Source: DUNY01 sp964520055 (GTDB lineage Bacteria > Bacillota > Thermosediminibacteria > Thermosediminibacterales > Tepidanaerobacteraceae). Taken from it: a DNA stretch of 41,696 nt. Positions 8,536 through 17,598 of the stretch are shown here, in pieces. Position 1 is the stretch's first letter, and every line of letters begins with the position of its first letter. The translations under genes were made by a program, and so were the position numbers. Location of the stretch: NCBI GenBank assembly GCA_964520055.1, contig CAZFME010000005.1, forward strand, positions 1-41,696, written 5' to 3'. A model generated the notes under the pieces. The model saw nothing but the letters and a program-made list of their open reading frames with translations. It was not told the DNA's origin and did no database searches.

Positions 8536-10236
8536 ATGGTGTCACATAAAAAATACACATATGTGATAGGGGCTTTGGGGTGTGGGCTTTTGGTGCTGTT
8601 TATTGCTGTGCTTGGTTTGGATGAAGTTTCACCGGTAAAATACGCAATCTTCCTACTATTTATGATTATATCTGAATTGCAAGCTGTAAAGTTAAATAAC
8701 AACCATTTTAGCATGGAATTTGGATTTGTATATGCGTCAATATTTATATTCGGGCCTATATCGGCTGCAATGATGAAGGCACTAAGCACTTTAGCCTGTC
8801 AAATGTATTATAAAATAAAAAATGATTTAGATGACAGCATAGATAAGATCATGTTTAATGTTGGTCAATACATGATCAGCTTTTTCTGTGCTATGGGGTT
8901 CTATTTATTCATTAAAAAGAGTTTTGCATGGTCTTATCCTTTGTATGAAATAGTGGCTCAGGGTGGAGCTATAGTGATATATTTTTTATTAAACAATCTA
9001 TTGATAGAATATTATTTAGCTTTAAGGTCTCACAAACCTATACTTGACAACTTTCCAGAATCTTTGACATTGGATTTTTTCACCTATTTGGTGGCAGTTC
9101 CAGCCGGTATAGCAATAGTACGCATATATAGCAAACATGGTTTTTTTGAAACTTTGTTAGTTCTTGCCATTTATCTAACTGTGGTTTATGTATACATCTT
9201 GTATCTGAATTTAATCGGCACAAACCGTGAACTGGCAGCTCTTTATGATATGGCGGTCACTATTACGTCTACTCTTGATGTGGAGATGGTCATGGATATA
9301 GTATTAAACTCTGTTCAGAGTATAGCGCCTTGGGATACAGCATGTTTATATGTCTATCAGAATGGTTGGTTGGTTCCGGCTATTTTTGAAGGCTTTGGAA
9401 GCGAAGATTTTAAAAATTCTAAAATAAAACCCGGTGAACAAATATCCGATTGTGAAGTTTTTATGGGTAAAGGGGAAATAATCAACAACTGCCATAAGGA
9501 TCAAAGGTTAAAGGAATTATCAATTTGTCCTGCCGATACAAAATCCATATTGGTGGTACCGCTTGAAAATAACAAAGAACTGATCGGCGGTATTACCCTG
9601 ACCAGCAAAAAGAATTATATCTATACAAAAAAACATTTAACATTGATGAGCATTTTAGCCAGTCAAGCTGCCGTTGCTTTAACAAATGCGCATCTCTTTG
9701 ATAAAACTACTCAGATGGCAGTTACTGATGGGCTTACAGGGCTATATAATCATACCTATTTATACTCGGAGCTTAAGCGACAGGTCAGAAGTGTAAGCAA
9801 TACAGGTGGTATTTTCAGTTTTATTATCATAGATGTTGACCATTTTAAGACATATAACGACAGGTACGGTCATATTGTAGGAGATACCATACTCAAGAAC
9901 TTGGCCGATCTTTTAAAGAAAAACGTGAGGGACAGGGATACGATAGGCCGATACGGAGGTGAAGAATTTGCAATCATATTACCGGGTATACCGTCTTATG
10001 AGGCGATTGGTATTGCAGAGCGCATCCGAGGAGTAGTGGAAAAAGCTGAGTTGGCTACAATCGGGAAAGATAAGGTATATATTACCATAAGTGCAGGCAT
10101 TGCTTCATATCCGACTGATGCGGTATCGGTGGAAGATTTGGTTAACAAGGCTGATAAAGCAATGCTATTTGGAGCCAAACAAAAAGGGCGCAACAAAGTT
10201 GTAATGTTCCGCCCAAATATGAATAAAGATACTTAA
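8536..10236 (+). CDS. Membrane-bound GAF-GGDEF diguanylate cyclase
   Basis: Synthesises the second messenger cyclic di-GMP from two GTP. Residues 1-225 contain about seven hydrophobic helices (an integral membrane sensor resembling a MASE-type domain), about 230-390 form a GAF domain (ALYDMAVTITSTLDVEMVMDIV opening, SILASQAAVALTNAHLF closing), and about 395-560 are the GGDEF domain. The active-site motif is GGEEF, preceded five residues upstream by the inhibitory-site motif RDRD (RxxD), so the enzyme should be active and product-inhibited. The start ATG lies nine bases after a GGGGG ribosome site. Its stop codon overlaps that of the convergent gene. The ligand sensed is not evident. Confidence 0.9.
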   Translation: MVSHKKYTYVIGALGCGLLVLFIAVLGLDEVSPVKYAIFLLFMIISELQAVKLNNNHFSMEFGFVYASIFIFGPISAAMMKALSTLACQMYYKIKNDLDDSIDKIMFNVGQYMISFFCAMGFYLFIKKSFAWSYPLYEIVAQGGAIVIYFLLNNLLIEYYLALRSHKPILDNFPESLTLDFFTYLVAVPAGIAIVRIYSKHGFFETLLVLAIYLTVVYVYILYLNLIGTNRELAALYDMAVTITSTLDVEMVMDIVLNSVQSIAPWDTACLYVYQNGWLVPAIFEGFGSEDFKNSKIKPGEQISDCEVFMGKGEIINNCHKDQRLKELSICPADTKSILVVPLENNKELIGGITLTSKKNYIYTKKHLTLMSILASQAAVALTNAHLFDKTTQMAVTDGLTGLYNHTYLYSELKRQVRSVSNTGGIFSFIIIDVDHFKTYNDRYGHIVGDTILKNLADLLKKNVRDRDTIGRYGGEEFAIILPGIPSYEAIGIAERIRGVVEKAELATIGKDKVYITISAGIASYPTDAVSVEDLVNKADKAMLFGAKQKGRNKVVMFRPNMNKDT

Positions 10237-11921
10237 ATTTTTGACGGCAATTTTAAGTTGTCATAAAGCACATCCCAGATTTCAGGTTCTTCAAATCCTT
10301 TTCGCCAAGCTGCGGCCCCTACAAGGTCGTATTTTTTTATGAGGGTAGTTTTAAGCTTAATGGACATTTCATCTTCCAGCCATATCTTAAAAATGGAATC
10401 CCCTTTCTTATAATAAGCATAATTCTGACCGGCTTTTTCATCCCAACTCATCTGAGTTTCGTTTTTTTCGAGAATTTGTTTTACTTGACCCATGGAAAGT
10501 GCCCGGGATTTCACAGAGGTGCTGCCGCTTTCTGTGTGAGTTTCTTCCCATTCTCGAGTATAAAAGGGTAAACCCAGGATAACCTTTTCTGCCTCTACAT
10601 CTTCCAGAAGGGTAGTAATTCCCCTTTCAACCCAGCCTATTGAGGCCACTGAACCGCTGACGGGACTCGTTGCCCAATGCTCATCATATGCCATTAATAT
10701 CACATAATCTACTACTTTACCCAACTCTCTTCGGTCATAGCACATAGACCAATTGGGGCTTGTGGATTTGATGGTAACGTCAATGGAGACTACAATACCC
10801 GCCTCTCGCAGGATGGGTGTAAGTTCTCTGACAAATTGGACCAAAAGGTCTTTATCTTCGAGATACACATTCTCAAAATCAAGATTAATACCGTCCAGAC
10901 GGAAAAGCTCTGCGTACATTAAAATCTGTCGAATGATCTTATCACGAGTTTCGGAGCTGGATAAAAACTCGTGTGTAATATCCGGGTTAAAGTCATTGTT
11001 TATAAGGGCCCAAACTGCCAAATTATTTTCATGAGCCCATTCTATATAGGATATATCCGCTTTGCTCTGGATGGCTCCCTGGCCGTCGATGATGGAAAAC
11101 CAGGTCGGTGAAATTATATCAAGACCTAGGGGAACTGTTTCCAGACTTTTATCAGGTGTTACTCTGTGAATGTAGTCCCAAACCATATTAAGTTTGCCAC
11201 GGGCGGGAGTGTATCGCTGGTGGTCAGGCTTTTGCTGAGGTTTTTCCGACATTTCAAATACCTCCAGTTTCTTTTCTGGGATGTAGCCGATTAGGCCATC
11301 TTTGGTTCTGACCTGAAACCATCCGTCTTCAAGAGAATACACTGTAAGTTCGTCAAATTTTATTACTTTTGTAGTACTGGCGGAAAACCATGTAGGTGAA
11401 AGTTTCATAATAGCATCATCGGTTGTTATTTTACCTATCCTGCGGGTAGAAAGGTTTTTATCAATGACTACCCGATTTTTGTCTTGAATTACTTTTACTC
11501 TTATCCCATATAAATCCTGTAAAAGTCGAATGGGTATGAAAGGCTGTGTAGTCAAGGTTTTTGCAGGGAACGATATTTCTACTGGCTTTGTATTTATCAT
11601 TGCAGTCAAGCTCTCTGTTGCAAGCCGAACGGTTTTATCAAATGTTGTAATGGTAATCTTGTTTTCGGCTGCATCCCAGAAAATGTAAGGGTCTAAATAT
11701 TCTTTTATAATATTATATGATAGAAGCACCTGATAGTTCTCAATTATAAAAGATGTATCATCCAAGATTACCGTATTTTCAATAATCAAAGCCGATTTAT
11801 CATCAGGTAAAGGCGAAACCGTGTAGATACCGGTGAAAAAGAAAAAACAAGAGATTAGTATTGTCAAAAAAAGAACAATAAAAGGGATTGTAATTGATTG
11901 CTGAGTCGGTTTTACGCTCAT
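10233..11921 (-). CDS. Cell-wall GH18 family glycoside hydrolase with stalk and SH3 domains
   Basis: A 562-residue exported protein. Residues 12-32 are a signal anchor (FIVLFLTILISCFFFFTGIY), about 50-155 resemble a copper-amine-oxidase-N-like stalk domain, about 160-225 are a bacterial SH3 domain (ending DGLIGYIPEKKLEV), and about 240-560 are a GH18 catalytic domain. The catalytic motif is DGINLDFE with Glu as acid; Asn in the second acidic position is usual in the YaaH/YdhD spore-lysin subgroup. Nearest functional relatives are spore-coat and germination N-acetylglucosaminidases acting on peptidoglycan, so a role in the wall or spores is inferred. The ATG follows GGAGG by five bases. It is transcribed towards the diguanylate cyclase, sharing a TTAA at the stop codons. 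Confidence 0.87.
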   Translation of the reverse strand: MSVKPTQQSITIPFIVLFLTILISCFFFFTGIYTVSPLPDDKSALIIENTVILDDTSFIIENYQVLLSYNIIKEYLDPYIFWDAAENKITITTFDKTVRLATESLTAMINTKPVEISFPAKTLTTQPFIPIRLLQDLYGIRVKVIQDKNRVVIDKNLSTRRIGKITTDDAIMKLSPTWFSASTTKVIKFDELTVYSLEDGWFQVRTKDGLIGYIPEKKLEVFEMSEKPQQKPDHQRYTPARGKLNMVWDYIHRVTPDKSLETVPLGLDIISPTWFSIIDGQGAIQSKADISYIEWAHENNLAVWALINNDFNPDITHEFLSSSETRDKIIRQILMYAELFRLDGINLDFENVYLEDKDLLVQFVRELTPILREAGIVVSIDVTIKSTSPNWSMCYDRRELGKVVDYVILMAYDEHWATSPVSGSVASIGWVERGITTLLEDVEAEKVILGLPFYTREWEETHTESGSTSVKSRALSMGQVKQILEKNETQMSWDEKAGQNYAYYKKGDSIFKIWLEDEMSIKLKTTLIKKYDLVGAAAWRKGFEEPEIWDVLYDNLKLPSKI

Positions 11922-12016
11922 GATTTCCTCCGTATTAGCAAAGTGGTCGCTATGTATAATTTTTCGTTGAAAAACGACCTTATTTACGAAATTAATAATG
12001 ATTGTCTACATAGTGA

Positions 12017-12091
12017 TTGAACTAATATAATTCGACAAATAACCTATAAGTTCCTTTATTTTTGAAAGATCCAAAATTTGTTGGATTCATT
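12017..12091 (+). repeat. Left copy of the direct repeat bracketing the island
   Basis: Begins with TTGAACTAATATAATTCGA, identical over 19 bases to 35935-35953, and continues with clear similarity (AGTTCCTTT, TTTTT, TCCAAAAT, TGT) for about 75 bases in the same orientation. On the minus strand both copies can be read as a short peptide containing ILDL-K-KEL, which hints at the degenerate end of a mobile-element gene. Outside these limits the two flanks are unrelated. Confidence 0.75.
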
Positions 12092-12278
12092 TGATAAAAT
12101 TCTTATTTTGAATATGTAATATCCAAACCTGAGGTATCACAGTACATAAAATAGTAAAATTTATAGGTATCATCAATCCACTCAAATCGTAGATATTGAC
12201 AATTAAAATTTTCTTTTGAATTCTGGGAAATGGAAGGATATGGATGCGATCGTTCGGAGTAACTGACGATTTTTCGAC

Positions 12279-12372
12279 ATTATCGAACAAATTTATATAA
12301 AAAAAAAAGGAATTTAAAAGATGATTGCCGAATTAAGAATTAAGATAATAACATTGAATGCCGTTCGATAAT
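12279..12372. repeat. Perfect 10-bp inverted repeat
   Basis: ATTATCGAAC (12279-12288) and GTTCGATAAT (12363-12372) are exact inverse complements separated by 74 bases of AT-rich sequence. Possibly ends of a small non-autonomous element or a chance match; it lies in the gene-free junction. Confidence 0.45.
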
Positions 12373-12741
12373 GATGAATAGTATAATTAGTAAATGAATT
12401 AGTATTATATAAATATTTTCAACTTTCCTTGTAGGACCAATGAGTAATTCTCTACTATCCAAAGTGACCCTATCCAAACGAAGCATTTTAACCCACTTAG
12501 CAACACTATGGTGCCTAAGGTTCAACATTAACACAAAAGATCGCAACATACATACAAAATTGTTTTGATAGGACAGCCGATGGGAAAAAAACACTTAAAC
12601 AACAAACAGCATAGTCAAGATTCAAAACTAAATCTCAGTCAAAGCCCCGAAAAAAGCCTTGAGTATAAGAGAAAATTCCCAAAATATACATAATGAATGG
12701 AGGGAAAGTACAAAAGAATATTAGGGAAAGGAGGTAATTGT

Positions 12742-13530
12742 GTGACAATAATAGATCAGAATAATCCACCAGTGATACGTTCTGTAGCTAAAGCTTTGGC
12801 GATTGTTGACCTTTTAGCTCTAAAACAACGAGATATGTCACTTGGGGAAATAGCAAATGAATTGGCTTTACCCAAAAGTACAGCTCATGGCTTGATATCA
12901 ACAATGCGTGATGCGGGTTATTTGGATCAATCACCCTTTAATGGTCGATATAAGCTAGGAGTACGATTTTTTGAAATAGGTAGTGTTGTTGCTTCTAGCT
13001 GGGATGTCCGAAAAGTTTCTGCTCCTTTTATTAAACAATTGGTCAATGATATGGAGGAGACGGTCCATTTAGTGGTATTAGATAAAGGCGAAGTTCTGTA
13101 TATTGATAAACGTGAAAGTAACCATTCAATACGTATAGTTTCACAAGTAGGTACGCGCTTACCTGCTCACTGTACAGGAGTAGGTAAAGTGATGTTGGCA
13201 TATCTCAAACCCAGTGAAGTGGATCATATCGTCAAGACCAAAGGCTTAACTCGCTATACACAAAAAACTATTACCGATCCCAATATACTTAAAACTGAAC
13301 TACAGAAAATCAGAGCACAAGGATATGCTATCGACAATGGAGAAATCATGGCTAGCTTGCGGTGCGTAGCAGCACCCATAATGAACCATGAAGGCAATGT
13401 CTGTGCTGCCATCAGTCTTTCGGGGTCTACATCACGACTGGAGGGCGATAGATTGCGGCAATCAGTGGATAAAATAATAATAACGGCAGCAGATATATCC
13501 AAGGAGTTAGGCTATAGACCTAAGTTATAA
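12742..13530 (+). CDS. IclR family transcriptional regulator
   Basis: A likely local regulator of the catabolic island. The N-terminal winged helix-turn-helix lies at about residues 10-75 (VAKALAIVDLLAL, then LPKSTAHGLISTM) and the IclR effector-binding domain follows (GSVVASSWDVRKVSAPFI, LPAHCTGVGKVMLAYL, and YAIDNGEIMASLRCVAAPI). The GTG at 12742 is chosen because AAAGGAGG lies seven bases upstream; an in-frame ATG at 12697 has a weaker ribosome site. The family typically binds small acids from the pathway it controls. It is first on the plus strand inside the left repeat, with 13 bases to the next start, so it probably also controls its own operon. Confidence 0.9.
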   Translation: MTIIDQNNPPVIRSVAKALAIVDLLALKQRDMSLGEIANELALPKSTAHGLISTMRDAGYLDQSPFNGRYKLGVRFFEIGSVVASSWDVRKVSAPFIKQLVNDMEETVHLVVLDKGEVLYIDKRESNHSIRIVSQVGTRLPAHCTGVGKVMLAYLKPSEVDHIVKTKGLTRYTQKTITDPNILKTELQKIRAQGYAIDNGEIMASLRCVAAPIMNHEGNVCAAISLSGSTSRLEGDRLRQSVDKIIITAADISKELGYRPKL

Positions 13531-13543
13531 GTAGGTGATGACA

Positions 13544-14338
13544 ATGGAGCTTCGGGAGTTTCTTTTTGTGCCTTTAGAAATGGAAAAATTTGATTTCGCA
13601 ATTACTTCAAAACAGAATGGAATATTTTCCGGCTCAACTAATCTTCGAAGTTTAGCTGATGAGTTAGGATTAGAAGTAAGATGGATAGCTCCGGAAGGTT
13701 ATAGATTGGAAAAGGGAAGCTGTGTTTTTCGATCTAGTGGGACAAGTAATAAAATTATCCGTGCAGAAGAAATGCTTCTTGGAGTTATTGGGAAACCGTC
13801 AGGTGTAGCTACTGCCGCAGCGAGGTTTGTTACTGAAGCTAGAGAGTGCATTAAAATAGTCTGTGGTGCCTGGAAAAAAGTAGACCCGAGAGTAAGAAGT
13901 GATTTAAGACAAGCTATAGTTACTGGCGGTGGAGGAATTAGAATTACAGAATGTCCATTTATTTATCTAGATAAAAATTATATTCGCATGTTAGGTGGTG
14001 TTGAAGCGGCAGTAAACAGGGCACGAGCATATGACAAGAAACGCGTTATAACTGTCCAGCTACGTGGGGAAAAACAGACAATTGAGCAAGAAGCGTTGGT
14101 CGCTGTAGATGCTGGAGCAAGTATACTGATGGTCGATACAGGAAATCTAAGAGATTTGGAAATCGTAGATAGGGTTCTAAAAAGTGCAGTTTTGCGAGAA
14201 AAAGTAGAGGTAGCATTTTCAGGTGGCATTACTCTATCTGACATGCAATTAATAATTAATGGGGGTGCGGATATTGTTGATGTAGGACGAGCAATTATTG
14301 ATGGGCCTATGTTGGATTTCACTTTAGATGTTATTTGA
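13544..14338 (+). CDS. Divergent NadC/ModD-like phosphoribosyltransferase-fold protein
   Basis: About 264 residues resembling nicotinate-nucleotide pyrophosphorylase (quinolinate phosphoribosyltransferase). The N-terminal domain has a KPSGVATAAARFVTEA stretch that parallels the LSGIATLTRR region of NadC. The C-terminal barrel ends with VEVAFSGGITLSDMQLIINGGADIVDVG, the phosphate-binding GGI and VG elements of NadC. The quinolinate-binding KDNH segment is replaced by LDKNYI, and much of the RKTTP basic patch is absent, so quinolinate is unlikely to be the substrate. The start at ATG 13544 is five bases after AGGTGA. Its place between the regulator and the uptake system suggests a pathway role rather than NAD synthesis. 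No nadA or nadB neighbour is present. Confidence 0.68.
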   Translation: MELREFLFVPLEMEKFDFAITSKQNGIFSGSTNLRSLADELGLEVRWIAPEGYRLEKGSCVFRSSGTSNKIIRAEEMLLGVIGKPSGVATAAARFVTEARECIKIVCGAWKKVDPRVRSDLRQAIVTGGGGIRITECPFIYLDKNYIRMLGGVEAAVNRARAYDKKRVITVQLRGEKQTIEQEALVAVDAGASILMVDTGNLRDLEIVDRVLKSAVLREKVEVAFSGGITLSDMQLIINGGADIVDVGRAIIDGPMLDFTLDVI

Positions 14339-14419
14339 TTTACATAATTAGACGATTAAGACCATTATAAACCATTTATTTTAACAATTCCCAAATTATA
14401 TCAAACAAAAAAATCAAAC

Positions 14420-14494
14420 CCAACACAATTTTTGATTCTTAGAATTATTGAGTTGGTAGGGAAGACAAGTCTGTCTTTTAGCCTAAGATTAGGC
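14420..14494 (+). promoter_or_regulatory. Three successive stem-loops in the leader of the uptake genes
   Basis: An interrupted inverted repeat (CCAAC and CAAT on the left, ATTG and GTTGG on the right, centred on ATTCTTAGAAT) spans 14420-14456. It is followed by a perfect AAGACA-AGTC-TGTCTT hairpin (14462-14477, then TTA) and by GCCT-AAGATT-AGGC (14481-14494) with a downstream ATTTTT. They may form a terminator for the nadC-like gene, an operator for the IclR protein, or an attenuator; the sequence does not decide. Confidence 0.4.
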
Positions 14495-14530
14495 AGATTT
14501 TTATTAAATACTATGGGAGATGATTAAAAA

Positions 14531-15595
14531 ATGAAAAAAGTTAGAGTTAGTAAAGTAGGTTTACTGTGTATTTTTGTTTTGATATTAAGTCTTGTGGTTG
14601 TAGGATGTGGAGAACCGAAACAGCAACAACAATCTGAATCTCCTTCTGAATCTACTAAAGATCAACAAGTCAACTTAAATTTTGCTTCTATGAGTATGGG
14701 TGGGAGTTGGTATGTCTATGCAGTTAATATAGCGGAACTAATCAAAACCTACTTACCTGCAGGTTCAACAGTTGATGTATTTCCCTATCAAGGCGGGGTT
14801 GGAAACCCAATTTTAGTAAATAATGGCGAAGCAGATATTGCATTGTCTTTTAGTGCTATTGGCAACTGGGCTTATAACGGGATTGTGGACTATGAAGAAA
14901 AAGGAAAGATGGCAAATATTAGAGCTCTAGTTGGAGGTTTAAATAAGCCCCACAGAGTAGGAATTTTGACAACTAAAAATTCGGGTATCAATTCTATTCA
15001 GGATATAAAGGACAAAAATATGAAAGTGAGATTACTTACAGTGCAACCTGGGGGGTCAGGTGAAACTCTGGCTAGACAAGTACTTGAAGCTTATGGTATG
15101 ACCTACGATGACATTATCGATAATGGAGGTTCTGTTAGCCATATTGATCTTCCGGTAGCTGTTCAGCAGATGCAGGATGGACAAGCTGACCTTTTCATAC
15201 ACAATATTGGGTATAAACAGCCTGATATCGTTGAGTTATGTCTGAGAGGGAACATTAGGTTTTTAACTCTGGATCCTGACAAAGCAGAGCTACTGTGTGA
15301 AAAATATGGACATGAAAATGGCCTGAAGATTGAAAAAGATGAATTTAATGGCGTTAAAGAAGACATTCCTGCCATAGGTTATCCTACGGGTGTTATTGCT
15401 AATAAAGATTTGCCAGAAGACATTGCTTATTTAATAACAAAGGCAATCTGCGAAAATAAGGAAATGCTGGTTGATGCACATGCTAGCTTGGCAGGTTTCG
15501 AACCTACGGAGGCATGGAAGCCTACAAAAAATGGAAGTGTTCCACTCCATCCAGGGGCAGAAAAATATTATAAGGAAAAGGGATGGATAAAATAA
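14531..15595 (+). CDS. TAXI family TRAP transporter solute-binding lipoprotein
   Basis: The extracytoplasmic receptor for the membrane permease encoded next. A lipoprotein signal peptide (VGLLCIFVLILSLVVVGC) places the acylated Cys at about residue 26, so the protein is tethered outside the cytoplasmic membrane. The mature part begins with NLNFASMSMGGSWYVYAVNIAELI, which is characteristic of TAXI receptors, and ends with a typical alpha/beta domain. Known TAXI ligands include glutamate, 2-oxoglutarate and other organic acids; the ligand here is unknown. The strong ribosome site and the hairpin just after the gene suggest it is made in excess over the permease, as is usual. It is the first uptake gene of the island. 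Confidence 0.9.
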   Translation: MKKVRVSKVGLLCIFVLILSLVVVGCGEPKQQQQSESPSESTKDQQVNLNFASMSMGGSWYVYAVNIAELIKTYLPAGSTVDVFPYQGGVGNPILVNNGEADIALSFSAIGNWAYNGIVDYEEKGKMANIRALVGGLNKPHRVGILTTKNSGINSIQDIKDKNMKVRLLTVQPGGSGETLARQVLEAYGMTYDDIIDNGGSVSHIDLPVAVQQMQDGQADLFIHNIGYKQPDIVELCLRGNIRFLTLDPDKAELLCEKYGHENGLKIEKDEFNGVKEDIPAIGYPTGVIANKDLPEDIAYLITKAICENKEMLVDAHASLAGFEPTEAWKPTKNGSVPLHPGAEKYYKEKGWIK

Positions 15596-15603
15596 GAAAA
15601 AAG

Positions 15604-15633
15604 TCCCTGGGGCATCTTATGTTGCCCCAGGGA
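15604..15633 (+). terminator. Stem-loop between receptor and permease genes
   Basis: TCCCTGGGGCA (15604-15614) pairs perfectly with TGCCCCAGGGA (15623-15633) around an eight-base loop. There is no T-run after it, so it more likely stabilises the receptor mRNA or causes partial termination than a full stop, giving more receptor than permease. Confidence 0.65.
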
Positions 15634-15681
15634 ATTATATCAACATTTGACATATTAAAAAACCTCTAGGGGGGAATAATT

Positions 15682-17574
15682 TTGGATGATATTAAAAGAG
15701 ATTGGCATATATGGATAGAAAGAGTTATAGTTTTAGCCATACTTATCTTTCAGCTATTAGCTATGTCATTAGCGGTAGTCCCTGTTCTAGCACATCGAAT
15801 CATCTTTTTGTCACTAGTGTTATTTTTGGTCTTTTTTAAACCCGCTCAAAGCAAATGGGAAAAGATTTCCAACTCGTTTTCTGTCCCCATGCTTTTTTTA
15901 CTAATAGTATACACTCTAATCAATGGTGATCGTATAGCAACAAGGATTGCCTTTATTGATAAACTAACTAAGATGGATTTGTTTCTGGGAATTGTTCTTA
16001 TTTTAGTTCTTCTTGAAGCAACACGTCGTGTTGCCGGGATGAGTCTAACCATTATTGTCAGTATTTTTATTGTTTATGGTTTTTTGGGGCCTTGGATTCC
16101 AGGCCTTCTAGCCCACAGAGGATTTAGTGTTAGCAGTTTCATTGATACTCAGGTTTTTTCGGCTGGAGGTATTTTTGGTATACCGATTGGTGCTGTTATC
16201 TCTTATGTTTTCTATTTTATAGTTTTTACAGCATTTCTTGAACACAGTGGAGGTGGGCAGCTTTTTATTGATGCAGCGATTTGTGTAGCTGGATGGGCTC
16301 GCGGTGGCCCTGCGAAAGCAGCAGTAATTGCTAGCGGAGCAATGGGTTCTATCAGTGGAAGTGCTGTTGCCAACGTCGTCGGTACGGGGGCATTTACCAT
16401 CCCACTTATGAAAAAGACTGGTTTCCCCTCGCATATTGCCGCTGCTGTCGAAGCTGCTGCTTCTACCGGTGGTCAGTTAATGCCGCCTATAATGGGTGCG
16501 GCTGCCTTTATCATGGCAGAAATAACAGGGTTCTCTTATGGGAAAATCGCCCTGTCAGCGTTAGTACCGGCATTGCTTTACTATTTTGGGATATTTGCTC
16601 AAGTTGATTTGTATGCTCAAAAGAATGGACTTAAAGGTATTAAAAAAAATGAATTGCCCAACCTTACTGATTCGGTGAAACGTTTTGGGCACCTGATGAT
16701 TCCTCTTGTGACGCTGGTTGTTTTTATGGCCATTGGCAACTCTCTGATGGCCGCTGGCCTAAAGTCTACTATTTTACTGATACTCTTAAGTTTTCTACGT
16801 AAAGAAACCATGATGACGCCCATGAAATGTATTGAAGCTCTCAGATTAGGGTTGCATTCTTTGCCTTCCATTGCTGTTCCTTGTGCTGCAGCAGGGATTA
16901 TCATCGGTGTTGTTGTTAGTACAAACCTGGGGCTGCATTTTAGCAATGTATTATTGGTTATGGCAGCAGGAAATAAAATGCTTACCTTTTTTGCCATTAT
17001 GATTGTATGTATCATTCTTGGTATGGGAATGCCTACGGTTTCTGCATATATAATTGTAGTTTTATTAATGGTGCCCACTGTAGTGAAACTTGGGGTGCCT
17101 GTATTATCAGCTCACCTTTTTGTGTTTTACTTTGCTCTTCTTTCTTTTGTAACTCCTCCTGTGGCGCTGGCAGCCTACACAGCTGCTGGAATTGCAGAAG
17201 CTGATGCTGTAAAAACCGGTTTTAGGGCTTTCGGTTTCACAATAGGTGGTTTTATTATTCCATATGTGATTGTTAGCGATCCAGCTTTGCTTTTGGAAGG
17301 ACCAGCTTACTGGGTTGCTTGGGTTATATTTACTACGGCATTAGGGATATATGTTTTAAGTTGTTCTGTCACCGGATGGTTTTTTACAAATGCGACTATT
17401 GTAGAAAGAATAGCTGGGGTAATAGGGGCACTATGTTTAATCATACCTGCTTTTTTAACCGATATAGTTGGTTTGTCGATATGTGCATTTGTGCTCTATA
17501 AATCATATAGAAAAGCCAAAAAAAATAAGGATGAGCATATCACTCAATGTGTTAGCGATACAGTTCAGTTATGA
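15682..17574 (+). CDS. TRAP transporter permease, fused small and large subunits (TAXI type)
   Basis: A 630-residue integral membrane protein with around 16 or more hydrophobic segments. The N-terminal four or so helices correspond to the small DctQ-like subunit and the remainder to the large DctM-like subunit, a fusion typical for TAXI partners. Diagnostic stretches are GSISGSAVANVVGTGAFTIP, AAASTGGQLMPPIMGAAAF and GMGMPTVSAYIIV. It imports the ligand bound by the receptor using an ion gradient. The start is a TTG after AGGGGGG. The gene ends 24 bases before the hydroxyacid dehydrogenase, so transport and oxidation are cotranscribed. The substrate is probably a mono- or dicarboxylate. Confidence 0.9.
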   Translation: MDDIKRDWHIWIERVIVLAILIFQLLAMSLAVVPVLAHRIIFLSLVLFLVFFKPAQSKWEKISNSFSVPMLFLLIVYTLINGDRIATRIAFIDKLTKMDLFLGIVLILVLLEATRRVAGMSLTIIVSIFIVYGFLGPWIPGLLAHRGFSVSSFIDTQVFSAGGIFGIPIGAVISYVFYFIVFTAFLEHSGGGQLFIDAAICVAGWARGGPAKAAVIASGAMGSISGSAVANVVGTGAFTIPLMKKTGFPSHIAAAVEAAASTGGQLMPPIMGAAAFIMAEITGFSYGKIALSALVPALLYYFGIFAQVDLYAQKNGLKGIKKNELPNLTDSVKRFGHLMIPLVTLVVFMAIGNSLMAAGLKSTILLILLSFLRKETMMTPMKCIEALRLGLHSLPSIAVPCAAAGIIIGVVVSTNLGLHFSNVLLVMAAGNKMLTFFAIMIVCIILGMGMPTVSAYIIVVLLMVPTVVKLGVPVLSAHLFVFYFALLSFVTPPVALAAYTAAGIAEADAVKTGFRAFGFTIGGFIIPYVIVSDPALLLEGPAYWVAWVIFTTALGIYVLSCSVTGWFFTNATIVERIAGVIGALCLIIPAFLTDIVGLSICAFVLYKSYRKAKKNKDEHITQCVSDTVQL

Positions 17575-17598
17575 TAATGAAAATGGAGGTATATAGAT

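Larger units (their letters stand above)
11922..12741. other. Long gene-free junction at the left edge of the catabolic island
   Basis: About 820 bases with no convincing gene; the open frames are short, stop-rich and match nothing I recognise. It holds the leader of the GH18 gene (minus strand), one copy of a direct repeat (12017-12091), a 10-bp perfect inverted repeat (12279-12288 and 12363-12372), AT-rich sequence, and the leader of the IclR gene, where TTGAGT (12659-12664) is a possible weak -35 box. The appearance is of decayed mobile DNA, but no transposase can be read. Confidence 0.6.

Noticed and set aside
12087..12594. Small minus-strand open frames in the left junction as transposase genes
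   Set aside because: They lack recognisable transposase motifs, ribosome sites or family-like length; only a decayed repeat can be supported.
13544..14338. Canonical quinolinate phosphoribosyltransferase for NAD synthesis
   Set aside because: Key quinolinate-binding segments are replaced and no nadA or nadB is nearby.
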